From contig JAAVAE010000015.1 of NCBI GenBank assembly GCA_014804245.1, forward strand, positions 57,678-121,677: a DNA stretch of 64,000 nucleotides, written 5' to 3'. Positions 1 to 8,825 of this stretch are shown here, piece after piece. Numbering within the stretch: the first letter of the stretch is position 1; the number at the start of each line of letters is the position of its first letter. The position numbers and the translations under genes were made by a program. This stretch comes from Lachnospiraceae bacterium. GTDB taxonomy: Bacteria > Bacillota > Clostridia > Lachnospirales > Lachnospiraceae. The notes below the pieces were generated by a model. That model was not told where the DNA came from and did no database searches. It saw nothing but the letters and a program-made list of their open reading frames with translations.

Positions 1-699
1 AAATACAAGTGCAGGGTTCTTGTCGATGATTACACAGTCAACTCTGCCATTGATCAGATCGTTTACAGCATCTACGCCCTTATTGTACTGGTTTACAGTG
101 GTATCTGCAATATCATCAGTTGCAATGAAATCCCCTGTTGTTCCTAACTGAACACCGATCGTCTTACCCTCAAGATCCTGTGCTGTTGCGATTTCAGAAT
201 CTGCAGGAAGGATTACATACTGAACTGCTTCATAATATGCATCAGAAAAATCAACGGACTGCTGTCTTTCTTCTGTCACTGTCATACCGGCAATAGCAAC
301 ATCGATCTTGCTTCCGATAGAAGATACCAGTGAAGCAAATTCCATATTCTCCACTTCAACTTCTACACCAAGTTTTTCACCGATTGCTTTAATCAGCGCG
401 ATGTCAAATCCATCCGGTTCGCCATTGTCATCAACATACTCAAAAGGCGGGAACTCTGCGTTGGTGCCCACTGTAAGCACGCCATCAGACAGCGCTGCTG
501 CCTCGGCTGCCTCTTCTACATTTGCTTCTGCATCTGCCTGTGCCTCTTCATTTCCTGCTTCTGCATCTGCTTCTTCGTTTCCAACTTCTGCCTGTGTCTC
601 TTCGTTTCCGGCTTCTGCTGCAGTCTCGCTGCTTCCGCAGGCTGTGAGCAGACTCATTGTCATTACTGTTGCCAGTAACAATGCTAATAATTTTTTCAT
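1..699 (-). CDS. Amino-acid ABC transporter substrate-binding lipoprotein (C-terminus off the left edge)
   Basis: Extracytoplasmic solute-binding protein of the family-3 type (polar or charged amino acids), anchored as a lipoprotein to deliver ligand to an ABC importer. Reading the minus strand from ATG at 699 gives a hydrophobic signal and lipobox LLTAC with Cys21. An acidic linker of about 40 residues follows, containing three GNEE repeats. The mature domain starts near VGTNAEFPPFEY and continues with GFDIALIKAIGEKLG, IAGMTVTEERQQSVDFS and GKTIGVQLGTTG, all family hallmarks. The reading frame is still open at base 1, so the last part of the second lobe and any permease/ATPase partners lie outside the window. 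The RBS AAGGAGGAG precedes the start. Exact ligand is not readable from the sequence; a possible arginine-type operator sits just upstream. Confidence 0.93.
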   Translation of the reverse strand, partial: MKKLLALLLATVMTMSLLTACGSSETAAEAGNEETQAEVGNEEADAEAGNEEAQADAEANVEEAAEAAALSDGVLTVGTNAEFPPFEYVDDNGEPDGFDIALIKAIGEKLGVEVEVENMEFASLVSSIGSKIDVAIAGMTVTEERQQSVDFSDAYYEAVQYVILPADSEIATAQDLEGKTIGVQLGTTGDFIATDDIADTTVNQYNKGVDAVNDLINGRVDCVIIDKNPALVF

Positions 700-715
700 A
701 ATACTCTCCTCCTTA

Positions 716-729
716 TGCATAATTATGCA
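716..729. promoter_or_regulatory. 14-bp perfect palindrome, possible ARG-box-like operator
   Basis: TGCATAATTATGCA is a perfect palindrome lying between the predicted transcription start and the RBS of the binding-protein gene at 699. Its layout (TG, one base, AT, four A/T, AT, one base, CA) is close to the ArgR/AhrC box consensus TGAATWWWWATTCA. That it binds an arginine repressor is inference; it is in the position of a roadblock or operator. Confidence 0.45.
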
Positions 730-749
730 CAAACTTAATAAACACTACG

Positions 750-778
750 AGTCTATCACGTTCGCCATGCAAAATCAA
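750..778 (-). promoter_or_regulatory. Probable sigma-A promoter of the amino-acid binding-protein gene
   Basis: On the minus strand TTGATT (778-773) and TAGACT (755-750) are separated by 17 bp. The predicted start lies about 40 bases before the ATG at 699, so the palindrome at 716-729 falls in the short leader. Confidence 0.5.
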
Positions 779-829
779 GGCTTTATCCTTAAAATGAATG
801 CACTTTTTTCAATTCAATTTTGCATGCTG

Positions 830-2770
830 TCACAGCATCACAATCATTTCTCTTCCCAGACAGACTGCAATCCTCTTTGCTTCTTTATGCACGATCAGTT
901 CTTCTCCCTCTTTCTTTCCAATGAGGAACAGTCCCGGTTTGATGCAATACCGATTGGTATATGCCTTTTCCACCATAGCATCCGTAATCGTGACAGCATA
1001 TGCATTCTCTTCCTCTTCGACCATACATCTTCCCAGATAGATCATCCTGCCTTTTCCATCGTCATTGTATACTTTTACACTGTTCCTTAAGTACAGCAGC
1101 AGTAAAGCAATGCCCAGAAGCAGCAACGCCAGACCTGCTGTTATGGAAACCACCCTGACCGCAGGAGATGCAAAGAAACTGTTTCCTTTTGTCTGCTGTC
1201 CTGTCTTATATTGGCTGTCCCCTGCCGCTTTCTTTTCTGGTACGGTTACTTCTTTTGTCTCCTTTTGAATCGGCTTTACTGCCGCAGGTGATGGACTTGG
1301 CGTGGTTTCCGGCACAGGACCAGTAAACTTCCTGCCGCTATTGCCTGTGGGTTTATTACCATTTTCTCCTTCGCCATGAATGATATCCGTCTTTTCCTCT
1401 TTTTTCCGCTGTTCATGTTCTTCTGTTTCACCTGCGTTATTACTGTTTTCTTCGTTTCCATTGGAACCGGAATCTCCCGAATCATCGGGTCTGTCATCTT
1501 TGGAATCCGGTTTCGGCGTGCCGGACGGTACGGCGGATGCCGTCGGAGATGGTGTCTTCGAGGGTGTGGGAGCAATTGTCGGTTCTGGCTTATCGGTCGG
1601 TACCGGTGTGCCGGTGGGGTTCGGTTTCCCGGAAGGTGTTGCTGTCGGTTTAGGTGACGCGGTTATCTGGGCTTTGTATATATTATCTACTAAAATTTTG
1701 CTGCTGAGCCCTTTTTTATCTACATCATCATTTTCCAGGTTTACTGCAACAGCGTAGGTGCCGTTTTCATTTACCTGAATCCGTTCACCTTCTCCCAGAA
1801 TATTTCCGCTTTCATCCTTCCACGTAAATGGCTGATCGCTCAGCTTCAATTTTCCGCCGGATAAATCTTCCACCCTGACGCTTAAGGTGACCTGCTCTTC
1901 TTTTCCCGGCGTTTCATTGGTTACGATAAGTCTGCCACACACTTCATTTTCTTCAAATCCGCATCCAAGCTTATATCCATCCACTTCCTTTTCGCAGGTT
2001 TTCTGATATGAATCAGCATCTTCCTTCTCTTTTCCGCAGCCTATGTCATACCGGTCTACCGTCTTGGGACAGACAATGACATAACGGAGCACCTGCCCGT
2101 CTTCCATTCCGCAGATTTTCTTCTGATAATAATGAATGGATGGTGATATAGGCCCGCAAATCTGGCAGTAACTCCGCTCATTGCTTGTGATTCCTTGGGG
2201 ACAGCTGTCATGTACCTCCCTGACTCTTGCTATTGCATAAGTCGTTTCCCCATGGTCAAAACATCTTCTCTGCTCCGTCCCAATAACCTCCTCTACTGTG
2301 AAAGAAAGCATACAGCTCTCCTCCACAAAGCACGCGTCTGTGCAGTTGTGTACCTCCGCGGGTCCATAGCAGGGTCCTCCGTTTGTCTCATCTCCCACAT
2401 GATGATGCTCCACCGCCGTCACATAGCATCCGCCTTCTTCATTCGGATTTCCTTTATGGGTATGAGGTACCGGAAGCAGAAAGCACGGTCCTCCCGTCAT
2501 TTCGTTTCCGATATGCTCATGTTTAATCGCATTGTTGTAGCATCCCCCAAAAACAGAGGCATTACCTATATGCCTGTGATTTATATCGGTGACAACCGTC
2601 CGGGGAGCCTGCTGACTGCCAGATGTTGTTTCCGCTTCTTTACCGCAGACCGGTACTGCTGCCGTTAAAAACAAACAGATTGCCGCTGCAAGAGTAAGCG
2701 CCTTTCCGGCTCCCTTACGTTTCTTGTATACATTTACTTTCTTTTTCCGCTTTAAAATCCTTTTTCTCAT
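830..2770 (-). CDS. Cell-surface protein with His/Cys repeats, Pro-rich stalk and C-terminal membrane anchor
   Basis: Not a family I can name. The N-terminus is very basic followed by a hydrophobic stretch (about residues 23-41), consistent with a long signal peptide. Four consecutive repeats then follow, each about 18 residues, with the pattern HxHxGN...GGCY or GGPC (for example HRHIGN, HEHIGN, HTHKGN, HHHVGD). A further Cys-rich region comes next, an Ig-like segment (about 270-365), a Pro/Thr/Ser repeat stalk, and an acidic low-complexity stretch. A single transmembrane helix spans about 538-561 and is followed by a cytoplasmic tail of about 85 residues containing MIYLGRCMV and NRYCIKPG. 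The regular His and Cys spacing suggests metal binding or disulfide cross-linking on the surface. The gene follows the acyltransferase gene behind a terminator, so it probably has its own promoter. Confidence 0.7.
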   Translation of the reverse strand: MRKRILKRKKKVNVYKKRKGAGKALTLAAAICLFLTAAVPVCGKEAETTSGSQQAPRTVVTDINHRHIGNASVFGGCYNNAIKHEHIGNEMTGGPCFLLPVPHTHKGNPNEEGGCYVTAVEHHHVGDETNGGPCYGPAEVHNCTDACFVEESCMLSFTVEEVIGTEQRRCFDHGETTYAIARVREVHDSCPQGITSNERSYCQICGPISPSIHYYQKKICGMEDGQVLRYVIVCPKTVDRYDIGCGKEKEDADSYQKTCEKEVDGYKLGCGFEENEVCGRLIVTNETPGKEEQVTLSVRVEDLSGGKLKLSDQPFTWKDESGNILGEGERIQVNENGTYAVAVNLENDDVDKKGLSSKILVDNIYKAQITASPKPTATPSGKPNPTGTPVPTDKPEPTIAPTPSKTPSPTASAVPSGTPKPDSKDDRPDDSGDSGSNGNEENSNNAGETEEHEQRKKEEKTDIIHGEGENGNKPTGNSGRKFTGPVPETTPSPSPAAVKPIQKETKEVTVPEKKAAGDSQYKTGQQTKGNSFFASPAVRVVSITAGLALLLLGIALLLLYLRNSVKVYNDDGKGRMIYLGRCMVEEEENAYAVTITDAMVEKAYTNRYCIKPGLFLIGKKEGEELIVHKEAKRIAVCLGREMIVML

Positions 2771-2805
2771 TTTATGATTCTCCTTTTCTGCTGCTTTTGG
2801 CAGCG

Positions 2806-2840
2806 CAAAAAACCTGCCTATGACATTTCCATAGACAGGT
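2806..2840 (-). terminator. Intrinsic terminator behind the acyltransferase gene
   Basis: On the minus strand an 11-bp stem with one mismatch (ACCTGTCTATG / CATAGGCAGGT, 7-base loop) is followed by a run of six T. It lies about 80 bases after the stop of the gene at 2923 and just before the surface-protein gene. It could also act as an attenuator for the latter. Confidence 0.75.
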
Positions 2841-2922
2841 CAACTGTACATAACTCATGATTCACTTGATTAGATTTCTAAGCGGTAAGTGAACTTAGTT
2901 TATCATGGAGCGAGGGGCGTTG

Positions 2923-4044
2923 TCAAACATTTTGTGTTTTTTTATCCATTACCCCGCTTATCCTCTTGCTCACGCATTGCTGAAGCTCAGCAATGGCAAG
3001 CGGCAGTGCAATTCCCACGAAGAGATAGATCCATTTGCTCGCCTCCGCCCCTCCTGCAAGATAAACAAATCCAATCTCATGGAAGAACATCTCCTGATCA
3101 AATTCACTGCACAGCGGCGTATACAGACTGCATAAATAAAAGAACCCCTTCACCAGCATAAAACACGCCGCATGATGCATCATGATGGAATAAGTGTTTC
3201 TTCCTATGTAAGTCATTTTTCCTGCCAGATAAGGAATACCGCTTATGATTTTGGCAATTCTGAGCCAAAAAGCAATTCCGGTCACGACAGTAAGGTAAGG
3301 AACGATTGGTCCATTGGCAAAGCTGCTGACCCATACCGCACTGAACGCCAGCCCGCCGCATAAAATCGTAATCAGGATCTGCATTCCCATCACGATCAGG
3401 AAATACGGTCCGGCCTCCAATGTATCATGCATCTCCAGCTTTTCACGGTAAATCCTTCCCATCTGAAAGCCCGGCATCATAAAAAGCAGCCTTCCCGGCA
3501 GTTTGTAATACCCCCACACATGTCCTCCGATTGCCAGCCACACCGTCAGTATGCCTGCTGCAAGGCATCCGACAAATATCAGCCACTCAAAATTCAAGTG
3601 AATCAGGGACAATACCTTGCGCATCAGCACATTAATGACCTCCAGCATAAACAACACAGGAACAAACCATGCCGGAAAGTTGTACATGAACTGATGTCCA
3701 TCCAGAAAAGGGGATAAAAACAAGGTCTTTAGGGATAACGGCTCTCCCATGGAAAATCCTGCACCATGCAGGAGATTCGCAAGAATTCCATAAAATAGAT
3801 TCCACAAAAAATAAGGTACAAGGAGCGTCACACATTTTCCGATGATATAGCTTCCAATTCTCTCTTCCGCCTCTTTTTTATAAAAATATCCTGAGACAAA
3901 CAAAAAAATGAAGACATGAAACGAATAATAGGGGAATAGATCTCCTATCTCAAAAAGATTATATCCCAGATGCCCCGCTACCACGAGGATGATCCCTATC
4001 GCTGATAAGATGCGGAAGGTTTTATTTTCTTTGTAAACTGTCAT
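2923..4044 (-). CDS. Membrane acyltransferase, acyltransferase-3 (OafA-like) family
   Basis: Integral membrane protein of 373 residues with about ten hydrophobic segments, typical of the acyltransferase-3 family that O-acylates surface glycans or exopolysaccharide. The N-terminal block has ILVVAGHLGYN and SFHVFIFLFVSGYFYKKE, matching the conserved His-containing first helix and the FxxSGY region of the family. Start at 4044 is supported by the RBS AAAGGG. It is transcribed away from the lipoprotein/glycosyltransferase operon from a back-to-back promoter, and a terminator follows at 2806-2840. The acyl group and acceptor cannot be deduced. Family assignment is solid, specificity open. Confidence 0.85.
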   Translation of the reverse strand: MTVYKENKTFRILSAIGIILVVAGHLGYNLFEIGDLFPYYSFHVFIFLFVSGYFYKKEAEERIGSYIIGKCVTLLVPYFLWNLFYGILANLLHGAGFSMGEPLSLKTLFLSPFLDGHQFMYNFPAWFVPVLFMLEVINVLMRKVLSLIHLNFEWLIFVGCLAAGILTVWLAIGGHVWGYYKLPGRLLFMMPGFQMGRIYREKLEMHDTLEAGPYFLIVMGMQILITILCGGLAFSAVWVSSFANGPIVPYLTVVTGIAFWLRIAKIISGIPYLAGKMTYIGRNTYSIMMHHAACFMLVKGFFYLCSLYTPLCSEFDQEMFFHEIGFVYLAGGAEASKWIYLFVGIALPLAIAELQQCVSKRISGVMDKKTQNV

Positions 4045-4108
4045 GTTTTTATCCCTTTCTATACAGTAAATTCTCTAACGTTTTGCCGCTTGTCTAAAAA
4101 TAAATCTA

Positions 4109-4158
4109 TCTATAGTATACAAAAAAGCATTGTACAATAAAAGCAAAAAAACTATAAT
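4109..4158. promoter_or_regulatory. Back-to-back sigma-A promoters sharing one palindromic -35 box
   Basis: The palindrome ATTGTACAAT (4129-4138) supplies TTGTAC on both strands. Rightward: TTGTAC (4130-4135), 17 bp, TATAAT (4153-4158). Leftward: TTGTAC (4137-4132), 17 bp, TATAGA (4114-4109). The leftward start gives a leader of about 58 bases for the acyltransferase. The rightward start falls at or within two bases of the ATG at 4165. Confidence 0.75.
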
Positions 4159-4164
4159 AACGAT

Positions 4165-5220
4165 ATGAACAGATTATCAACCACTCCATCAAATTACATA
4201 AAAAAGCTTGCCCTTTTGTCTTTTGTATGTGTTATAACAGGTCTGCTCACGGCATGCGGTGCATCCGGCCCTAAGCCGGCAGAGGATTACGTCCCGGAGA
4301 ATTACCTGCTTAAATCGCAGCTTATATCCTTCGACCGCTCCTCCCTAAACGCCATACCGGACAATCCCAATGCTTCCTTAAGTGTGCCCACCTATATCAC
4401 CAAAGTGGACGATACCTATTTTATTGTGGATTGTTATAACAATCAGGTTATCTATCACGACAACCTGACCGATCCTCTATATGAATGGCAGATCATGACA
4501 AATGATATTGCTATGGGGCACACTCTTGCAAGCGACGGGCTTGTGTATCTGATCGATGACACGGAAAACAACCGGGTACTCGTCATGGAGAAGGATCAGA
4601 ACGAAAACGGGCAGACCATCTTTGTACCCACACAGGAATTTCTAGATATTGGCAACCGTCCGCACTATATCATTTATGATGAATATACCGATACTTTTTA
4701 TGTGTGGAGTTCCCAGAATGGGGAAATGTATCTATTCCGCCATGCCAAAGAGGATTCCCGTATGTATCTGACCGAAGTGCGCTCCATCCCCTCTCTGTCC
4801 AATGTGTATGTGCGCTCGTTCACGATTATCGGGGACCGCATTTATTTTGTATCCGGTAATTCCAGTATCATAGAAGCGGATCTATACAGTTTTAAGATCA
4901 AAAAGGAATATCCCGTTCCACCGGAAATGGCAGGTATGGTTCAGATCACACGGATTCAGGATTACTACTATATCACCATATCTACCGATGTGACCGGTAA
5001 TCAGGATTATGCAACCATGCTCCGGGTTAAAGATTTAGGCGACTTATCCGCCGGCAATTATGAGGATGTTTACCATTACTTTATCGGAGGCGGCACTCCT
5101 TACTATATAACCATGATAGAGGATAGCTGGTACCTGACGGAACACCGTCTTCCCGGCCATTCAATCTGGCGCTTTCAGATACTTGACAATGAAATCGTTA
5201 ACGTTACTTCCGTTTACTGA
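4165..5220 (+). CDS. Exported lipoprotein, predicted beta-propeller-like
   Basis: A 351-residue lipoprotein: basic N-terminus, hydrophobic signal and lipobox GLLTACGAS. The mature part consists of short strands with repeated aromatic/Asp patterns (YFIVDCYNNQVIYHD, GLVYLIDDTENNRVLVME, RIYFVSGNSSIIEADL), which suggest NHL/TolB-like propeller blades; I see no catalytic motif. No Shine-Dalgarno sequence precedes the ATG, and the perfect promoter just upstream would start the mRNA at or next to the start codon, so translation may be leaderless. It heads a four-gene operon with a glycosyltransferase 44 bp downstream, so a role in surface-glycan assembly or sensing is plausible but inferred. Confidence 0.7.
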   Translation: MNRLSTTPSNYIKKLALLSFVCVITGLLTACGASGPKPAEDYVPENYLLKSQLISFDRSSLNAIPDNPNASLSVPTYITKVDDTYFIVDCYNNQVIYHDNLTDPLYEWQIMTNDIAMGHTLASDGLVYLIDDTENNRVLVMEKDQNENGQTIFVPTQEFLDIGNRPHYIIYDEYTDTFYVWSSQNGEMYLFRHAKEDSRMYLTEVRSIPSLSNVYVRSFTIIGDRIYFVSGNSSIIEADLYSFKIKKEYPVPPEMAGMVQITRIQDYYYITISTDVTGNQDYATMLRVKDLGDLSAGNYEDVYHYFIGGGTPYYITMIEDSWYLTEHRLPGHSIWRFQILDNEIVNVTSVY

Positions 5221-5264
5221 ATCACAATTATGATACTGCTGAAATATTCCGAAAGGATTTACAA

Positions 5265-6866
5265 ATGAAAACTTTACTTTTTAAAAATACAAAAGCTTTC
5301 ACAAGCAGCACCGCAACTCAAAGGACAAGCGCCTGCCTAATCATCACCATCCTTCTGTCCTGCCTGATTACCGCAGTTGCACAGGGCAGCAGCTTCTTTT
5401 ACAGCACCCATTATACGAAGGTTCTGGTTTTATCCTGTTTTTTCCTTGCTTATGCGGGTATTTTCTTTTACCTGAAAGCTACCCGCCGCATTGATGAAAA
5501 CAGTGCTGTTTTCATGATGATTCTACTAGGCGTCCTTTTACGATGTGCTTATGTCCTCTTATCCGGTCTTTATGACCGGCAGCATGATGCCGGCGCCTAT
5601 ACAGGCATGGGAACAGACTTTGTCAATCCCGGTCACATTGGGTATATTGAATATATTTATAAATTTCATAAACTACCGGATTTAAACCCTTATGAGTTGT
5701 TTGCATATTATCATCCGCCGCTCCACCATATCCTTTCCTTTATCTGGCTGCAGCTCAACATCTGGCTCGGCGTGGCGGAAGATCTTGCTTTTGAAAACCT
5801 GCAGATTTTAACGCTCTTTTATTCGTGTCTGTGCATGGTCATTACCTGGAAGATACTCAAGGTACTTGAAATAAGAGGAAACGGGCTTTACATAGGGCTT
5901 GCCTTTATTGTATTCCATCCTGCCACCATCGTAATGGCAGGCAGCGTCAACAATGATATGCTGACCATACTTTTTATGTGCCTGATTATTCTGGAATCCC
6001 TAAAGTGGCTGCGGGACAAAAACCTTGCAGGGCTGGTGCGGCTGGCGCTCTATATCGGTTTTGGCATGATTACCAAGCTTAATTCCGCGGTTCTTGCCAT
6101 ACCTTTAGCCCTCCTTTTTCTTAAGCATTTTATTTCCGTAATCCGCTCTAAGGATAAATCCGCTATCCTGCAATGGATTAAAAATTACTGTGTTTTTGGA
6201 GTGATTGTTGCCCCTATCGGTCTTTCCTGGATTGTACGGAATCTGATACGTTTCAGCGAAAAGCCCGGTGTCCCTGTCCCTGGAGAAACTTCTCCCATGT
6301 ACACTGCCCCCTTTAGTCTGTGGAGCCGGCTGGGTATTCCTGCCTTTTCTGACTGGAACTTTGCCTTTCCCTTCCACCCCATCAGCGCCAAAGCGTGCAA
6401 CAACACTTGGGTCATCATGTTCCACACTTCACTGTTTGCGGAGGAATATCCTGTGGATTTACCCGACATTCTTCTTGTGCTGTGTCAGATTACCTTTGTA
6501 CTTGCCGTTATCCTTGGGATTGCCACTGCCATTCTGCTGGCGGCTGTCCTTTTAAATAAAAGAACCAACAGAGAAGATACCATCTTTCTTTTGACGGGCT
6601 ATGTGATTATGCTGATTTCCTTTGCAGCATTTGTCATCATCTATCCATACACATGCAGCAGCGATTTTCGTTACGTGGCAATCTGTCTGGTTTATATTGC
6701 CATTGCTTTGGGGCTTGGTAACAAATATTACATCTCGCCCTCCTTCCGTCAGGAAAATGATAAACATGCAAAGATAAAAACGGCATGCATGCATATGATT
6801 AATAGCGGAATCATTACGATTCTTGCTTTCATTACAATTATCTACGTTTTTTGGGAACGCTGGTAA
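5265..6866 (+). CDS. GT-C membrane glycosyltransferase (dolichyl-phosphate-mannose transferase-like)
   Basis: Polytopic membrane protein of 533 residues with about eleven hydrophobic helices. The first large outer loop carries DRQHDAGAY and GHIGYIEYIYKFHKLP, and slightly later YYHPPLHH. This acidic/His pattern matches GT-C transferases (GT39/ArnT-like), which use a polyprenyl-phosphate sugar donor on the outer face of the membrane. Further helices include FHPATIVMAGSVNNDML and GFGMITKLNSAV. The RBS GAAAGGA precedes the start. It lies between a lipoprotein gene and the ParB-like/BMP gene. Donor sugar and acceptor (protein, lipid or wall polymer) are unknown. Confidence 0.8.
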   Translation: MKTLLFKNTKAFTSSTATQRTSACLIITILLSCLITAVAQGSSFFYSTHYTKVLVLSCFFLAYAGIFFYLKATRRIDENSAVFMMILLGVLLRCAYVLLSGLYDRQHDAGAYTGMGTDFVNPGHIGYIEYIYKFHKLPDLNPYELFAYYHPPLHHILSFIWLQLNIWLGVAEDLAFENLQILTLFYSCLCMVITWKILKVLEIRGNGLYIGLAFIVFHPATIVMAGSVNNDMLTILFMCLIILESLKWLRDKNLAGLVRLALYIGFGMITKLNSAVLAIPLALLFLKHFISVIRSKDKSAILQWIKNYCVFGVIVAPIGLSWIVRNLIRFSEKPGVPVPGETSPMYTAPFSLWSRLGIPAFSDWNFAFPFHPISAKACNNTWVIMFHTSLFAEEYPVDLPDILLVLCQITFVLAVILGIATAILLAAVLLNKRTNREDTIFLLTGYVIMLISFAAFVIIYPYTCSSDFRYVAICLVYIAIALGLGNKYYISPSFRQENDKHAKIKTACMHMINSGIITILAFITIIYVFWERW

Positions 6867-6907
6867 TTCATACATAACTGTAAATATTTTAATTTTGGAG
6901 GTCAATT

Positions 6908-8818
6908 ATGGGAAGAGAAGATTACAGCAGAGCATTCAAGCTTGGGAAAAGAGATTATCAGACGCGGATGCTTCGGGGAGAAAAACCTACTTTACAGGTT
7001 TTGGACGATATTATGCCGGAAAAAGGCGCTTACTATGAGATGCCTCTTGGTCTGGTCCAGATTCCTACCGAGCAGATTGCAGGAACCAAAACGATTGGAC
7101 GAAGCAATTCCTTTGCAGGAAACTTTATGCCAATCTTAAAAGAGAACTCTGAATTCGCAAGTAAATGGGCTGCCTTAAGCACCAGTCATGTAAAGGAAGG
7201 TATCCGCGACCCAATTATTGCTTACGAGTTTATGAACAAATTTTATATACTGGAAGGAAATAAGCGTGTCAGCGTCATGAAATATCACGGGGCAGTCTCC
7301 ATTCCAGGCACTGTCACACGAATCGTGCCAAAGCGCACCGAAGAAAAAGAAAACAAAATCTATTACGAGTTCATGGAATTCTACCAGTCCGCGCCCATCA
7401 ACTATATCTGGTTTTCCCAGGAGGGAAATTTTGCAAAGTTGCAGAAGGCAGTGGGTAAAGAGCCTGGCGAAATGTGGAGTCACGAAGATCTCTTGACCTT
7501 CAGTGCCCTGTATACACGTTTCAAAACCGAATACCTTGCAAAGGGCGGCAACAAACTGCATATCACACCCGGGGATGCCTTTCTCGCCTTCATTACGCTG
7601 CACGGATATAACGAGGTCGAAGACAAAACCACAAATGAGTTAAAGACCCTGATTACAAAGAGTTGGAAAGAATTCGAACTTCTTCAGGAGGAAGAAGATA
7701 TTGAACTTAAGATGAATCCCAGCCAGGAGAAGAAGCCTCTTCTCAGCATTATTCTGCCCGTAAGTTCTCCGAAGCTGAAGGCTGCTTTTATCTATGAAAA
7801 AACCTCCGGCACCTCGGCATGGACCTATGCCCATGAACTTGGCAGGCTTTATCTGGAACAGACCTTCCCAGAGGAACTGCAGACCCTCTGCTATGAGAAC
7901 GGAACACCTGAGAACGCAGATGCCCTGATTGAGCAGGCAATTGCTGAGGGCTGCAATCTGATCTTTACCACCACTCCTGCTTTTGTGCAGGCAAGCGTAA
8001 AGGCTGCCATTGCAAATCCGAATGTCCGTATTTTGAACTGTTCCTTAAATACATCGCACAGATACATCCGCACTTACTATTCCAGGATGCATGAGGCAAA
8101 ATTCCTGATGGGCGCTATCGCAGGTGCAATGGCCGCAAACGACACTCTGACCTATATTGCAGACTATCCTATTTTCGGTACCATTGCCAACATCAACGCA
8201 TTTGCCCTCGGTGCAAAGATGATCAATCCCAGAGCCAAGGTTCATCTGGAGTGGTCCAGCATGAAGGAAGTGGACATTGATGAGAGAATCCGGGAGACAC
8301 AGTCCTCCTGTATTTCCGGCAGAGATATGACCATCCCCGAGGAGACTTCCCGTTTCTTCGGTCTGTATCATATGGAAGGCGATCATCCGAGAAATCTTGC
8401 CGTGCCGTTATATCATTGGGGCAAGTTTTATGAACAGCTCTTACGTACCATTGTTGACGGCACCTGGAAATATGACGAAAAATCATCCTCCTCCAAGGCA
8501 ATCAACTACTGGTGGGGTATGTCGGCAGGCGTCATAGACGTCGTCTGCTCCAACCATCTGCCAATTGGCACCAAGCGTCTGGTGGAATTGCTTAAAGCTA
8601 CCATCAGTTCAGAATTATTTAATCCTTTTTCGGGTATCTTATATTCTCAGACAGGTATTGTCATAGATGACCCTGAGCGAAAGCTTACGCCTGAAGAAAT
8701 CATGAACATGGACTGGCTCGCAGAAAATGTGATTGGTTCCATTCCTAAAAAGGAAGACTTGAATGAGCAGGCTGCGCCTGTCATCAATCAGCAGGGAGTA
8801 ATGAAAGAGGAAGGCTGA
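6908..8818 (+). CDS. Signal-less fusion of a ParB/sulfiredoxin-like domain and a BMP-type ligand-binding domain
   Basis: 636 residues. Residues about 80-150 resemble the ParB/sulfiredoxin fold: HVKEGIRDPIIAYEF followed by YILEGNKRVSVMKYHG. A linker with helical segments follows. From about residue 295 the protein matches the BMP/PnrA family of purine-nucleoside-binding proteins (AAFIYEKTSGTSAWTYAHE, LIFTTTPAFVQASVKAA, KFLMGAIAGAMA). Those proteins are normally exported lipoproteins, but this one has neither signal peptide nor membrane segment, so it should be cytoplasmic. The likely role is intracellular recognition of a nucleoside-like ligand, with the ParB-like module as nucleotide- or DNA-acting output; this is inference. 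Its partner, a metallophosphoesterase, starts 7 bp downstream. The start is supported by the RBS TTGGAGG. Confidence 0.75.
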   Translation: MGREDYSRAFKLGKRDYQTRMLRGEKPTLQVLDDIMPEKGAYYEMPLGLVQIPTEQIAGTKTIGRSNSFAGNFMPILKENSEFASKWAALSTSHVKEGIRDPIIAYEFMNKFYILEGNKRVSVMKYHGAVSIPGTVTRIVPKRTEEKENKIYYEFMEFYQSAPINYIWFSQEGNFAKLQKAVGKEPGEMWSHEDLLTFSALYTRFKTEYLAKGGNKLHITPGDAFLAFITLHGYNEVEDKTTNELKTLITKSWKEFELLQEEEDIELKMNPSQEKKPLLSIILPVSSPKLKAAFIYEKTSGTSAWTYAHELGRLYLEQTFPEELQTLCYENGTPENADALIEQAIAEGCNLIFTTTPAFVQASVKAAIANPNVRILNCSLNTSHRYIRTYYSRMHEAKFLMGAIAGAMAANDTLTYIADYPIFGTIANINAFALGAKMINPRAKVHLEWSSMKEVDIDERIRETQSSCISGRDMTIPEETSRFFGLYHMEGDHPRNLAVPLYHWGKFYEQLLRTIVDGTWKYDEKSSSSKAINYWWGMSAGVIDVVCSNHLPIGTKRLVELLKATISSELFNPFSGILYSQTGIVIDDPERKLTPEEIMNMDWLAENVIGSIPKKEDLNEQAAPVINQQGVMKEEG

Positions 8819-8825
8819 TTTACAT

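Noticed and set aside
308..1090. Long plus-strand reading frame of 260 codons
   Set aside because: It is antisense to two well-supported minus-strand genes, has a serine/alanine-rich composition produced by the acidic linker on the other strand, and spans their promoter region.
2786..2806. Riboswitch before the surface-protein gene
   Set aside because: The small hairpin GCTGC-CAAAA-GCAGC and the terminator next to it are too short to form a known riboswitch fold, and the terminator is explained by the upstream gene.
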